Shown here one piece after another: positions 38,743-46,064 of a stretch of DNA of 64,000 nt. The notes below the pieces were generated by a model. The model ran no database searches. It saw only the letters and a list, made by a program, of their open reading frames with translations, and was not told where the DNA came from. Every line of letters starts with the position of its first letter. Position 1 is the stretch's first letter. The translations under genes and the position numbers were made by a program. The stretch spans positions 62,001-126,000 of the forward strand of contig NZ_CP135275.1 in NCBI RefSeq assembly GCF_032302195.1. The letters run 5' to 3'. The DNA is from Paenibacillus sp. MMS20-IR301 (GTDB lineage: Bacteria > Bacillota > Bacilli > Paenibacillales > Paenibacillaceae).

Positions 38743-39744
38743 ATGATTAAACAGCAGCACTCTGCTGGGGGGCGGGGCTGGACAGCGGGGATTGATGTCG
38801 GCGGCACCAAAACCTTGCTGTGCCTGACGGGGCCGGATGGAGGCATCATCAGTAAACGCAAGCTGGATACGCTGCTGGGCGGGGAACCGGGCGGATTCAT
38901 GAGCTGGCTGTTCGCGCAGCTTGCGCAGCTGTGCCGGGATCACGGCACGGAGCTTGCCGGCCTGGCCGGGGTCGGGATCGGCCTGCCGGGAGTGGTGGAC
39001 GAGTCGAGCGGCATTCTCTCCTGTGCCCCGGCCCTCGGCTGGCCTGAGGAGGACATCCGCCCGTGGATCAGGCGGGAATATGAGGGCATCGTTGTGCTGG
39101 ATAACGATGTGAACATGGCGGCGCTGGGCGAGCAGGCCGCCGGTGCTGCAGCCGGCCGGGAGCATTTCGCCATGCTTACGGTCGGCACAGGTATCGGCGG
39201 TGCGCTCTATCTGAACGGGCAGCTGTACAGAGGAGCGGCCTTCGCTGCCGGTGAGTTCGGCTACCTGCTGCTGGAGCCGGATGATTTGCCGTCCGGGGAG
39301 CCGGGTGCTGCAGCGCAGCAGTTCGGTGCCCTGGAGAGCAAAGCCTCCGGCACCGGCATTGCTCTTGAGGCGGCGCGCTGTCAGGCTGACGGCCCGCTGT
39401 GCGCGGTGCTGTCTGGGCTTGCCGCCGGCGGGCCGGTCACGGCGCAGCATGTCTTCGCCGCTGCCGCGCAGGGCAGCGGGCTTTGCGCCCGGGTGCTGGA
39501 CCGGGCCTTCGTGCTGATGGCCATGGCGGTTGCCAACCTGGCCGTTACGCTGAACCCGCAGCTTGTCGTGCTTGGCGGCGGTGTTGTGGACAAGAATGCG
39601 GAGTATGCGGCTGAGCTGGCCCGCCGCGTCCGCGCCTTAAGTCCCGTTGCCGTCGACATCCGCAGGGCGGAGCTCGGCAACGAAGCAGGTGCCGTCGGCG
39701 CTGCTGCGGCTGCCAGACGGGCGTTATTCATTTCATTCTTTTAA
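38743..39744 (+). CDS. ROK-family sugar kinase or kinase-like protein with degenerate zinc site
   Basis: 333-residue ROK protein. The phosphate loop GIDVGGTKT, GIGLPGVVD, the base-like LDNDVNMAALGE and the TVGTGIGGALYLNG ATP-binding part are intact. The zinc motif is unusual: the ExGH His is replaced by Tyr (GEFGY), and the CxCGxxGC cysteines are absent from the following PSGEPGAAAQQFG segment. No helix-turn-helix precedes it, so it is a kinase rather than a repressor. It follows the lyase by 5 nt with GGAG at 8 nt. A role in phosphorylating a lyase product such as a keto-deoxy sugar acid is inferred. Confidence 0.87.
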   Translation: MIKQQHSAGGRGWTAGIDVGGTKTLLCLTGPDGGIISKRKLDTLLGGEPGGFMSWLFAQLAQLCRDHGTELAGLAGVGIGLPGVVDESSGILSCAPALGWPEEDIRPWIRREYEGIVVLDNDVNMAALGEQAAGAAAGREHFAMLTVGTGIGGALYLNGQLYRGAAFAAGEFGYLLLEPDDLPSGEPGAAAQQFGALESKASGTGIALEAARCQADGPLCAVLSGLAAGGPVTAQHVFAAAAQGSGLCARVLDRAFVLMAMAVANLAVTLNPQLVVLGGGVVDKNAEYAAELARRVRALSPVAVDIRRAELGNEAGAVGAAAAARRALFISFF

Positions 39745-39773
39745 TTGATAATCATTCTCAGTATAGATATAAT
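39745..39773 (+). promoter_or_regulatory. SigA promoter with a Fur box
   Basis: TTGATA (39745-39750), a 17-nt spacer and TATAAT (39768-39773). TGATAAT-C-ATTCTCA at 39746-39760 matches the 7-1-7 Fur consensus at 13 of 14 bases and covers the -35 box. It should be repressed by iron-loaded Fur. Confidence 0.85.
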
Positions 39774-39797
39774 GAACCCATGGTATAGGGGGCGAGA

Positions 39798-40829
39798 ATG
39801 ACTATGGAAGAAATGAGCGGCCTGAATGTCGGGGCAGAACGGATTGATGCGCAGAAGACGCTGGTTTGTGACGGTTTTCAGCAGACTTATTATATGAATG
39901 GCAGTCATTTTGAGATTATACCGCCCCCAGAGCTTGGGGAAGGCAGCTGCCGCAGCCTCCTGAGCCGGGGCTCGGTCCAGCTTACAGATTTCAATCTGAT
40001 GTTCACACGCGATATGGACGCCTCCGGTGAGATCAGAACGCCGCGTACAGAGCTGGTATTCTGCCTTGGGGAAGGCATTGAATGGGGAACTTCGCTTGAG
40101 GGCAGTACCTTCCGGATCGATACCGGTGAGATGGCGCTGCTGCATGGCGGCGAGCGGGGGGAGAACTGCAGGTATCACCGGAATGCCGGGTACCGGTTCC
40201 TCAGTATGGATATGAGCCCGGAGCATTATGACCGGCTGACTGCCGCTTTAAGCGGGGACGAGCGGCTGCGCTCCCGGGAAGGCAAGGACACTCTTTTTGC
40301 CAAAAGCAGAATTACACCGGCGATCCGCCCCATTCTGGCACAAATTGCGGAATGCTCTTACGGGCCGGGCATCCGCGAGCTGTATCTGGAGGGCAAAATG
40401 CTGGAGCTGTTCGCTGTGTATCTCAATGAATCGCTCTATCAGGAGGAGAAGGTGCCGGGGGCAGTCAGGCTGTCCAAGGAGGATATGCAGTGCCTGCACC
40501 TGGCCCGGACGATTCTGCAGCGTGATTATGTGAATCCCCCTACCCTGGCCGGCTTGGCCCGCCTGATCTGCCTGAATGAATTCAAGCTTAAGAAAGGCTT
40601 CAAGGAAATGTTCGGCTCGACTGTGCATGCCTATGTAATCGAGCTGCGCCTGCAGCAGGCTTACCGGCTGCTCTGCGAAGGCGGACTTAGTGTCAGCGAG
40701 ACGGCGTACAGGGTGGGTTACGGGAATGTCAGCCATTTCGCTGCAGCCTTCCGCAAGCGGTTCGGAACCAGCCCGGGCGAATACGCCATGGCGAGCCGCA
40801 GACAGGACTCAGCGGCTGCACGGCAGTAG
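39798..40829 (+). CDS. AraC-type regulator, probably iron/siderophore responsive
   Basis: 343-residue regulator. A variable N-terminal sensing domain is followed by two AraC helix-turn-helix motifs (PPTLAGLARLICLNEFKLKK and LSVSETAYRVGYGNVSHFAA, then FRKRFGTSPGEY). The layout resembles the siderophore regulators YbtA/PchR. The Fur box on its promoter supports iron control. There is no siderophore or heme uptake gene next to it, which is unusual for this group. The SD is AGGGGGCG; an ATG at 39804 is the alternative start. Confidence 0.88.
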   Translation: MTMEEMSGLNVGAERIDAQKTLVCDGFQQTYYMNGSHFEIIPPPELGEGSCRSLLSRGSVQLTDFNLMFTRDMDASGEIRTPRTELVFCLGEGIEWGTSLEGSTFRIDTGEMALLHGGERGENCRYHRNAGYRFLSMDMSPEHYDRLTAALSGDERLRSREGKDTLFAKSRITPAIRPILAQIAECSYGPGIRELYLEGKMLELFAVYLNESLYQEEKVPGAVRLSKEDMQCLHLARTILQRDYVNPPTLAGLARLICLNEFKLKKGFKEMFGSTVHAYVIELRLQQAYRLLCEGGLSVSETAYRVGYGNVSHFAAAFRKRFGTSPGEYAMASRRQDSAAARQ

Positions 40830-41070
40830 CTGCGGCTCGGCGGCTGCTTGAACGGGAGTGAGTAGCGGACTTGGCGCGAAGCGGGAAGATGTGGCGGTCC
40901 CAGCCTGAAGCGGAATACGAGGGGATTATGCTGGAAGGCGGGCTATCAGGTGGTCACATCTGAAAGCAGGATGCGTCCGGACTTGCCGTGGTGCCCGCGG
41001 AATACTCCGCTTTTGAGTATGAATAATCCCGGAACCGGTAGACCTGTTCCGTATGGATACCCTACACTTG

Positions 41071-41103
41071 TGCACAGAGAATCATTCTCAGTGCACTTTT
41101 TTT
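41071..41103 (+). terminator. Fur-box-like hairpin followed by a T-tract
   Basis: TGCAC-A-GAGAAT-C-ATTCTC-A-GTGCA forms a long palindrome and is followed by TTTTTTT. The core AGAGAAT-C-ATTCTCA also resembles a 7-1-7 Fur box. It may be a terminator for the AraC gene, an operator, or both. Confidence 0.6.
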
Positions 41104-41251
41104 AACGCCGCAGCCTAAAGAATGAAGGAGGCAATATCGATCAGCCATCGGGCAAACTCCGACTATTTAGGCTGAATGTTGCGCTGGAGCAAGGTATTAA
41201 TGAAGAAATACCATCTCTCCGGGGCGAACAGGTAACAAGTCTGACCCTTGC

Positions 41252-41376
41252 GGATACCACAGCCTTTAATAGCTGATTATCGGCCCAATTGGCAGCTTTG
41301 AGGACACCACAGCCCTTATTCAGCGCTTCTCAGGTGCCAACTCTACTTTTGCAGCGAAATAACGGCGCTGGTGTCC
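41252..41376. repeat. Dispersed repeat family 3, three more copies
   Basis: GGATACCACAGCCTTTAATAGC (plus, 41252), GGACACCACAGCCCTTATT (plus, 41302) and an inverted copy at 41353-41376 that is identical over 24 nt to 28994-29017. Confidence 0.75.
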
Positions 41377-41506
41377 TTAAGGACCGGCACATAGGTTCTT
41401 TTCCGCAATTTAACGCCCACTCCTGTCCGTAGCACGATGTGGTTAACCTGAAAAAGTGCAGTGTGTATATTTGCAAAAAATGCAATCATATGAAGGAGGA
41501 AGGCAA

Positions 41507-41908
41507 TTGGCAATTACAGCAGATGAGTCAAACTGGCCGCTGGTCCGCATCAGCCTGGGCGAGACATTTGACCAGGAGACGGTCGAGGAATATATAGCTT
41601 ATTGGGAGGCAGTGTTGTCGCGCAGAACCCCCTTCGGGCTGCTGATGATTCAAACCGGGGAACGCGGCGACCGCCCGGCGAAGGAAGTCACGAAGCATTA
41701 TATGGACTGGTGCAAAGCGCATAAAGAGGAGATTGCCAGCGTCTGCGCCGGTATCGCCGTGGTTATGCCGACCGCGAAGCTGCTGGCCCTATACAAGCCG
41801 GTAACTGCCTTGTCGACCAAAAAAATGTACGGCTGCCCGGGCGGCGCCTTCGGCAGTGAGGAAGAGGCGGCCGGCTGGCTGCAGGGGCTGCTGAATAAAG
41901 CGGATTGA
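41507..41908 (+). CDS. 133-residue protein of unknown function
   Basis: Small soluble protein starting at TTG 41507 after AAGGAGGAAGG. Visible features are DQETVEEYIAYWEAVLSR (amphipathic helix), PFGLLMIQTGERG, a helix with MDWCKAHKEEIASVCAG, and YGCPGGAFGSEEEAAGWLQGLL at the end. The alternating beta/alpha pattern and the final helix after AFGSEEEA resemble the STAS/SpoIIAA-like fold, but I do not recognise a family. There is no signal or membrane segment. An ATTTGCAAAAAATGCAAT dyad lies about 20 nt upstream of the SD. Confidence 0.8.
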   Translation: MAITADESNWPLVRISLGETFDQETVEEYIAYWEAVLSRRTPFGLLMIQTGERGDRPAKEVTKHYMDWCKAHKEEIASVCAGIAVVMPTAKLLALYKPVTALSTKKMYGCPGGAFGSEEEAAGWLQGLLNKAD

Positions 41909-42117
41909 GGCGGCTGCTTAGAGAAGCGTCAGGTTAGGCGAAGCGGGGCTGCTCGGGTGGATTGCTTGCCGGCGAGTGAAGGCGCTCCGGTCCGTTTACC
42001 CTTGCGGTGGCACAATGTGTACGGTTTTCCGCATACATTTACTATTACTCAACTTTTCCTGGAACGAACTCCGTTATTGAGAGCCGGACTTCAACTGTAA
42101 AACTGCAGCTATCATTC

Positions 42118-42168
42118 AAATAAGGCTTTCCTGGTCAGCTGTTAGCTGGCCCCGGGAGGGCCTTATTT
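42118..42168 (+). terminator. Terminator upstream of addB
   Basis: AAATAAGGC pairs with GCCTTATTTT; an inner CAGC-TGTTA-GCTG stem closes the loop. Confidence 0.85.
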
Positions 42169-42214
42169 TGTGCTGCGTTCACAGTGGACTGCCTCCTTGA
42201 TATGCAAACTATGG

Positions 42215-42228
42215 CAAACGTACGTTCT
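42215..42228 (+). promoter_or_regulatory. LexA/DinR-like box
   Basis: CAAACGTACGTTCT matches the Gram-positive SOS box CGAACRNRYGTTYG at 12 of 14 positions and contains the perfect dyad AACGTACGTT. It touches the -35 of the addB promoter. Confidence 0.45.
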
Positions 42229-42256
42229 GTTGCAGGAGATGGAGGTGTGCTATACT
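42229..42256 (+). promoter_or_regulatory. Promoter of addBA
   Basis: TATACT (42251-42256) with an upstream TG (extended -10), and GTTGCA at 42229-42234 as a -35 with a 16-nt spacer. Confidence 0.55.
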
Positions 42257-42350
42257 AATGGGACGAGATGTTTAATAGGTTCTTATGATAGATAGCGCGA
42301 GTGCAGACGGCTGCATCCATAATTCCCCTGCACGGAAGGAGTCTGCAGAA

Positions 42351-45300
42351 ATGACGGTTAACTTTTTGATCGGCCGCTCGGGCAGCGGCAAGACTACTAC
42401 TATATGGGAGAGGGTATCCTCCCGGCTGAAGTCAGAGCCGCTCGGTGCGCCGATAATCCTGCTTGTTCCGGAGCAGGGTTCTTTCGGTGCGGAGCGCGGG
42501 CTGCTGGCTGCAGGAGGCGTGAAGGGCAGCATCCGGGCCCAGACGCTCAGCTTCTCGCGGCTGGCTTACCGGGTGAAGCAGGAGACCGGCGGCAGCGCCA
42601 GCCTGCCGATCAGCGAAGAAGGCAAGAAGATGCTGATCTATAAAATTATCAGCCGGCGCAAGGAAGAGCTGAAGCTGTTCGGCGCTTCCTCGGACAGGCC
42701 CGGATTTGTCGAGCGGCTCAGCAGTCTGCATACAGAGCTGAAGCGCTGCTGCCAGGGAGCAGGAGATCTGGAGGAACAAATCGTTAAGATGCAGGAAGCT
42801 ACCAATGGCAGCCCGATTCTGGCCGGCAAGCTGGATGATCTGCATCTGGTATTCAGCGAGCTGGAGCAGGAGATGTCCGGGCTGTATATGGATGAAGAGG
42901 ACAGGCTGGCTGAGCTGGCCGAGCATGTCAAGGATTCCTCGTATATCCGCGGGGCAGAGATTTGGGTGGACGGCTTCCACGGGTTCACCAATCAGGAATT
43001 CATTGTACTGCGTGAGCTGATGCAATATGCCTCGAGTATGACCTTTGCACTCACACTGGACCGGATTTACCCGCCGGGCCAGGCTCCGCATGAGCTGGAG
43101 CTGTTCCACCCGGCAGCGGTTACTTATATTAAGCTGCGCGGAATAGCGGAAGAAATGGGGCTTACAGTATGGGATGAGCTGCTGGCTCCATCGGTGCCTC
43201 CGAGATTCGCCGGCAGTCCGGCGCTCGCACATCTGGAGCACGGCTTCAGGCGCCGTATCCAGTGGAATGGCACAGATGAACAGATGAACGAAGCTGTCTC
43301 GATCCGGGCAGCGGCTTCACGCCGGACCGAGGTGGAAGGCGTGCTGCGGGAGATGCTGGATCTGGCGAGAGATTCAGGAGCGAAGTACGGCGAGATGGCT
43401 GTATTCATGCGTAATATGGCCGATTATGAGCCGCTGATTGCACCGCTGTTTCAGGACTTCGGAATTCCGTTCTTCCTCGACCAGAAGCTGAACGAGCTGC
43501 ATCATCCGCTGGTGGAATTCATCCGCTCCGCGCTGGATGTAGTGCGCCGCCGCTGGCGCTATGAGGATGTATTTCGCTGCGTGAAGTCAGAACTGCTGCT
43601 TCCGCTGGACGGTAGTATTACCCGCAGCAACATGGATGAGTTGGAGAATTATGTGCTGGCCTGCGGTATTCACGGCTACCGCTGGACAGACGGACGTTCC
43701 TGGAAGGGCATCCCCCGCCTGTCACTGGAGGGCAGCGAAGCTGTAGATGAAGCTATGCTGGCCCGGATGGAAGCCTGCCGGAGAGCGATAACAGGTCCGC
43801 TGAAGGCATTCGAGCAGCGGGTGAAGGCCAGCCGCAGCGGCCTTGAGCTGTGCCGGGCAGTATATCAGCTGCTTGAGGATACGGATGCTGCGCGCAAGCT
43901 GGAGCGGATGGGCGCAGCGTCACTGGAGCAGGGGCGGGCGGAAGCTGCGCGTGAGCATAGCCAGCTCTGGGGAGCGGTGCTGGATCTGCTGGATCAGATC
44001 GCTGAGATGATGGGCAGGGAACGGATGGAATTTGAACTGTTCGCTGGGGTGCTGGAGACCGGGCTGGCGGAGCTGAAGATGGGCCTGGTTCCGCCTGCGC
44101 TCGACCAGGTGCTGGTCGGTACGATGGACCGCACGCGGGTCTCAGGAGTGAAATATGCTTTTCTGCTGGGCTTCAATGAAGGTGTCGTGCCCGCGCAGTT
44201 CAAGGAAGACGGCATTTTGTCTGAGGGAGAACGCCTGCTGCTGGAGCATTCCGGCATGGAGCTGGCCTCCGGAGCCTCACGCAAGCTGCTGGATGAACGT
44301 TTCCTTATTTACAATGCGCTTACGACAGCCAGCAGGAAATTATGGATCAGCTATGCCGCTGCAGACGATGAAGGCAAGGCGCTGCTGCCCTCGGAGGTGA
44401 TCCATCAGCTGCAGCAGCTGTTCGCGGGCAGGCTCGGCCAGCAGTTTCTGTCAGGCTTTCCGCAGTCATTACCGTCAGCTGCAGCCGGGATGGAGGCTGA
44501 ATCCGGATTTGAAGTGCAAGCCGGGGCAGCTGCTGCAAGAGCAGCTATGGAGGCTGCCCATCTGGGCTTTGTCGGCCATCCCGGGCAGACACTGCGCATG
44601 CTGATGCTTCAGCTCCGGCAATGGCGCCAGGGAATGGACATTCCCGGACTGTGGTGGGATGTCTATAACTGGTTTGCCGCAGAGGAACGTCCGGCACGGA
44701 TGGAAGAGAAGACTGCAGGTTCTCTGGAAGCCAGAGGGAATGACGGACCTGGAGAGATGCGAGCCGTCACCGGAGCCGAAGCAGATCTGCAGCGGGATAA
44801 AGGTGCCGTCCTGCAGTCCGGCCAGCCGGTAAAGGAGCAGCTTGACCGGCTGCTGGGTTCGCTTTTCTACCGTAATGAGGGATTGAAGCTGAAGCGGGAG
44901 ACCAGCCTGCGGCTGTACGGCGGCTCTACGCTGCGCGGCAGCGTATCACGCATGGAGAAGTTCGTTGCCTGCTCCTTCTCGCACTTTGCTTCGTACGGGC
45001 TGCGGCTGAAGGAGCGTCAGCTTTATAAGCTGCAGGCACCGGATATTGGGCAGCTGTTCCATGCAGCCTTAAGCCAAATGGCGAAGCAGCTTCAGGAGCA
45101 GGGCCGCAGCTGGGGCAGCATGAGCGCTGAGGAATGCCGTAAGGAGGCGGGAGCAACGGTGGACAAGCTGTCGCCGCTGCTGCAGGGTGAGATTCTGATG
45201 AGCAGCAAGCGCTACAGCTATATTTCGCGCAAGCTGAAGAATATTGTCGGCCGGGCCTCGGTTATTCTGGGTGAGCATTCCCGCAGGGGAAGCTTCGAGC

Positions 45301-46064
45301 CGGTCGGGCTGGAGCTGGATTTCGGCCCGGGCAAGGATCTGCCGCCGCTGCGGATTACACTGCCGAACGGCTGTGTGATGGAGGTGGTCGGCCGGATTGA
45401 CCGTGTCGATAAGGCGGAGGGCGAGCAGGGGATTCTGCTGCGGGTCATTGACTACAAGTCAAGCCAGAAGGATCTTAAGCTGCATGAGGTCTACTACGGT
45501 TTGTCGCTGCAGATGCTGACCTACCTGGATGTACTGCTGACTTATTCAGAGCAGTGGCTGGGCAGGACCGCGCTTCCGGCGGGGACACTCTACTTCCATG
45601 TTCATGATCCGCTGCTCTCTTCAGCCAACGGCATGAACCGGGAGCAGGCGGAGCAGGAGCTGATGAAGCGCTTCAAGATGAAGGGCCTGCTGACGGCTGA
45701 CCGTGAAGTAGTCTCTCTGATGGATACGACTCTGGACAAGGGCTATTCATCCATAGTTCCGGTTGCGCTCAAAAGCGACGGCAGCTTCTACAGCAGCGCC
45801 TCCGTAGCTACACCTGACCAGTGGGGGCAGCTGCTGTCCTCGGTACGGAGCACGATTTCGGATATCGGGACACGGATTACAGAAGGGGATGTGGCGATTC
45901 AACCCTACCGTATCCAGCAGGAGACGGCTTGCACCTTCTGTTCCTTCCGTCCGGTCTGCCAGTTTGATGAGACGGTGGAAGGCAACGGCTACAACAATTT
46001 GAGCAAGCCGGGCAAGGATGCAGTTTGGGAACTGCTGTCCCGCAGAGGAGGAGAGAAACTGTGA
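42351..46064 (+). CDS. addB: ATP-dependent helicase/nuclease subunit B (AddB)
   Basis: 1237-residue AddB, the Chi-recognition and nuclease subunit of the double-strand-break repair enzyme AddAB. An N-terminal Walker A (GRSGSGKTTT) is followed by inactivated helicase domains and a C-terminal nuclease domain (RVIDYKSSQKDLKLHEVYYG). The four cysteines that hold the Fe-S cluster are present: one near residue 873 (VACSFSHFA) and three in CTFCSFRPVC near 1192. The ATG at 42351 follows GGAAGGAG at 10 nt. Its TGA overlaps the GTG of addA. Confidence 0.97.
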   Translation: MTVNFLIGRSGSGKTTTIWERVSSRLKSEPLGAPIILLVPEQGSFGAERGLLAAGGVKGSIRAQTLSFSRLAYRVKQETGGSASLPISEEGKKMLIYKIISRRKEELKLFGASSDRPGFVERLSSLHTELKRCCQGAGDLEEQIVKMQEATNGSPILAGKLDDLHLVFSELEQEMSGLYMDEEDRLAELAEHVKDSSYIRGAEIWVDGFHGFTNQEFIVLRELMQYASSMTFALTLDRIYPPGQAPHELELFHPAAVTYIKLRGIAEEMGLTVWDELLAPSVPPRFAGSPALAHLEHGFRRRIQWNGTDEQMNEAVSIRAAASRRTEVEGVLREMLDLARDSGAKYGEMAVFMRNMADYEPLIAPLFQDFGIPFFLDQKLNELHHPLVEFIRSALDVVRRRWRYEDVFRCVKSELLLPLDGSITRSNMDELENYVLACGIHGYRWTDGRSWKGIPRLSLEGSEAVDEAMLARMEACRRAITGPLKAFEQRVKASRSGLELCRAVYQLLEDTDAARKLERMGAASLEQGRAEAAREHSQLWGAVLDLLDQIAEMMGRERMEFELFAGVLETGLAELKMGLVPPALDQVLVGTMDRTRVSGVKYAFLLGFNEGVVPAQFKEDGILSEGERLLLEHSGMELASGASRKLLDERFLIYNALTTASRKLWISYAAADDEGKALLPSEVIHQLQQLFAGRLGQQFLSGFPQSLPSAAAGMEAESGFEVQAGAAAARAAMEAAHLGFVGHPGQTLRMLMLQLRQWRQGMDIPGLWWDVYNWFAAEERPARMEEKTAGSLEARGNDGPGEMRAVTGAEADLQRDKGAVLQSGQPVKEQLDRLLGSLFYRNEGLKLKRETSLRLYGGSTLRGSVSRMEKFVACSFSHFASYGLRLKERQLYKLQAPDIGQLFHAALSQMAKQLQEQGRSWGSMSAEECRKEAGATVDKLSPLLQGEILMSSKRYSYISRKLKNIVGRASVILGEHSRRGSFEPVGLELDFGPGKDLPPLRITLPNGCVMEVVGRIDRVDKAEGEQGILLRVIDYKSSQKDLKLHEVYYGLSLQMLTYLDVLLTYSEQWLGRTALPAGTLYFHVHDPLLSSANGMNREQAEQELMKRFKMKGLLTADREVVSLMDTTLDKGYSSIVPVALKSDGSFYSSASVATPDQWGQLLSSVRSTISDIGTRITEGDVAIQPYRIQQETACTFCSFRPVCQFDETVEGNGYNNLSKPGKDAVWELLSRRGGEKL

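Larger units (their letters stand above)
40830..41506. other. Intergenic region with Fur-like hairpin, gene remnant and dispersed repeats
   Basis: No convincing gene. It contains a Fur-box-like terminator hairpin (41071-41103), an orphan SD with a 17-codon frame (41122-41175) and three copies of repeat family 3 (41252-41376). The first 200 nt are GC-rich and structureless to my eye. Confidence 0.6.
41909..42350. other. Intergenic region before addB
   Basis: No gene seen. It holds a terminator at 42118-42168, a LexA-like box at 42215-42228 and a promoter with an extended -10 at 42251-42256. Confidence 0.6.

Noticed and set aside
41122..41175. 17-codon frame with a purine-rich start
   Set aside because: The GGAGG is inside the frame rather than before it. 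Treated as a possible gene remnant, not a gene.
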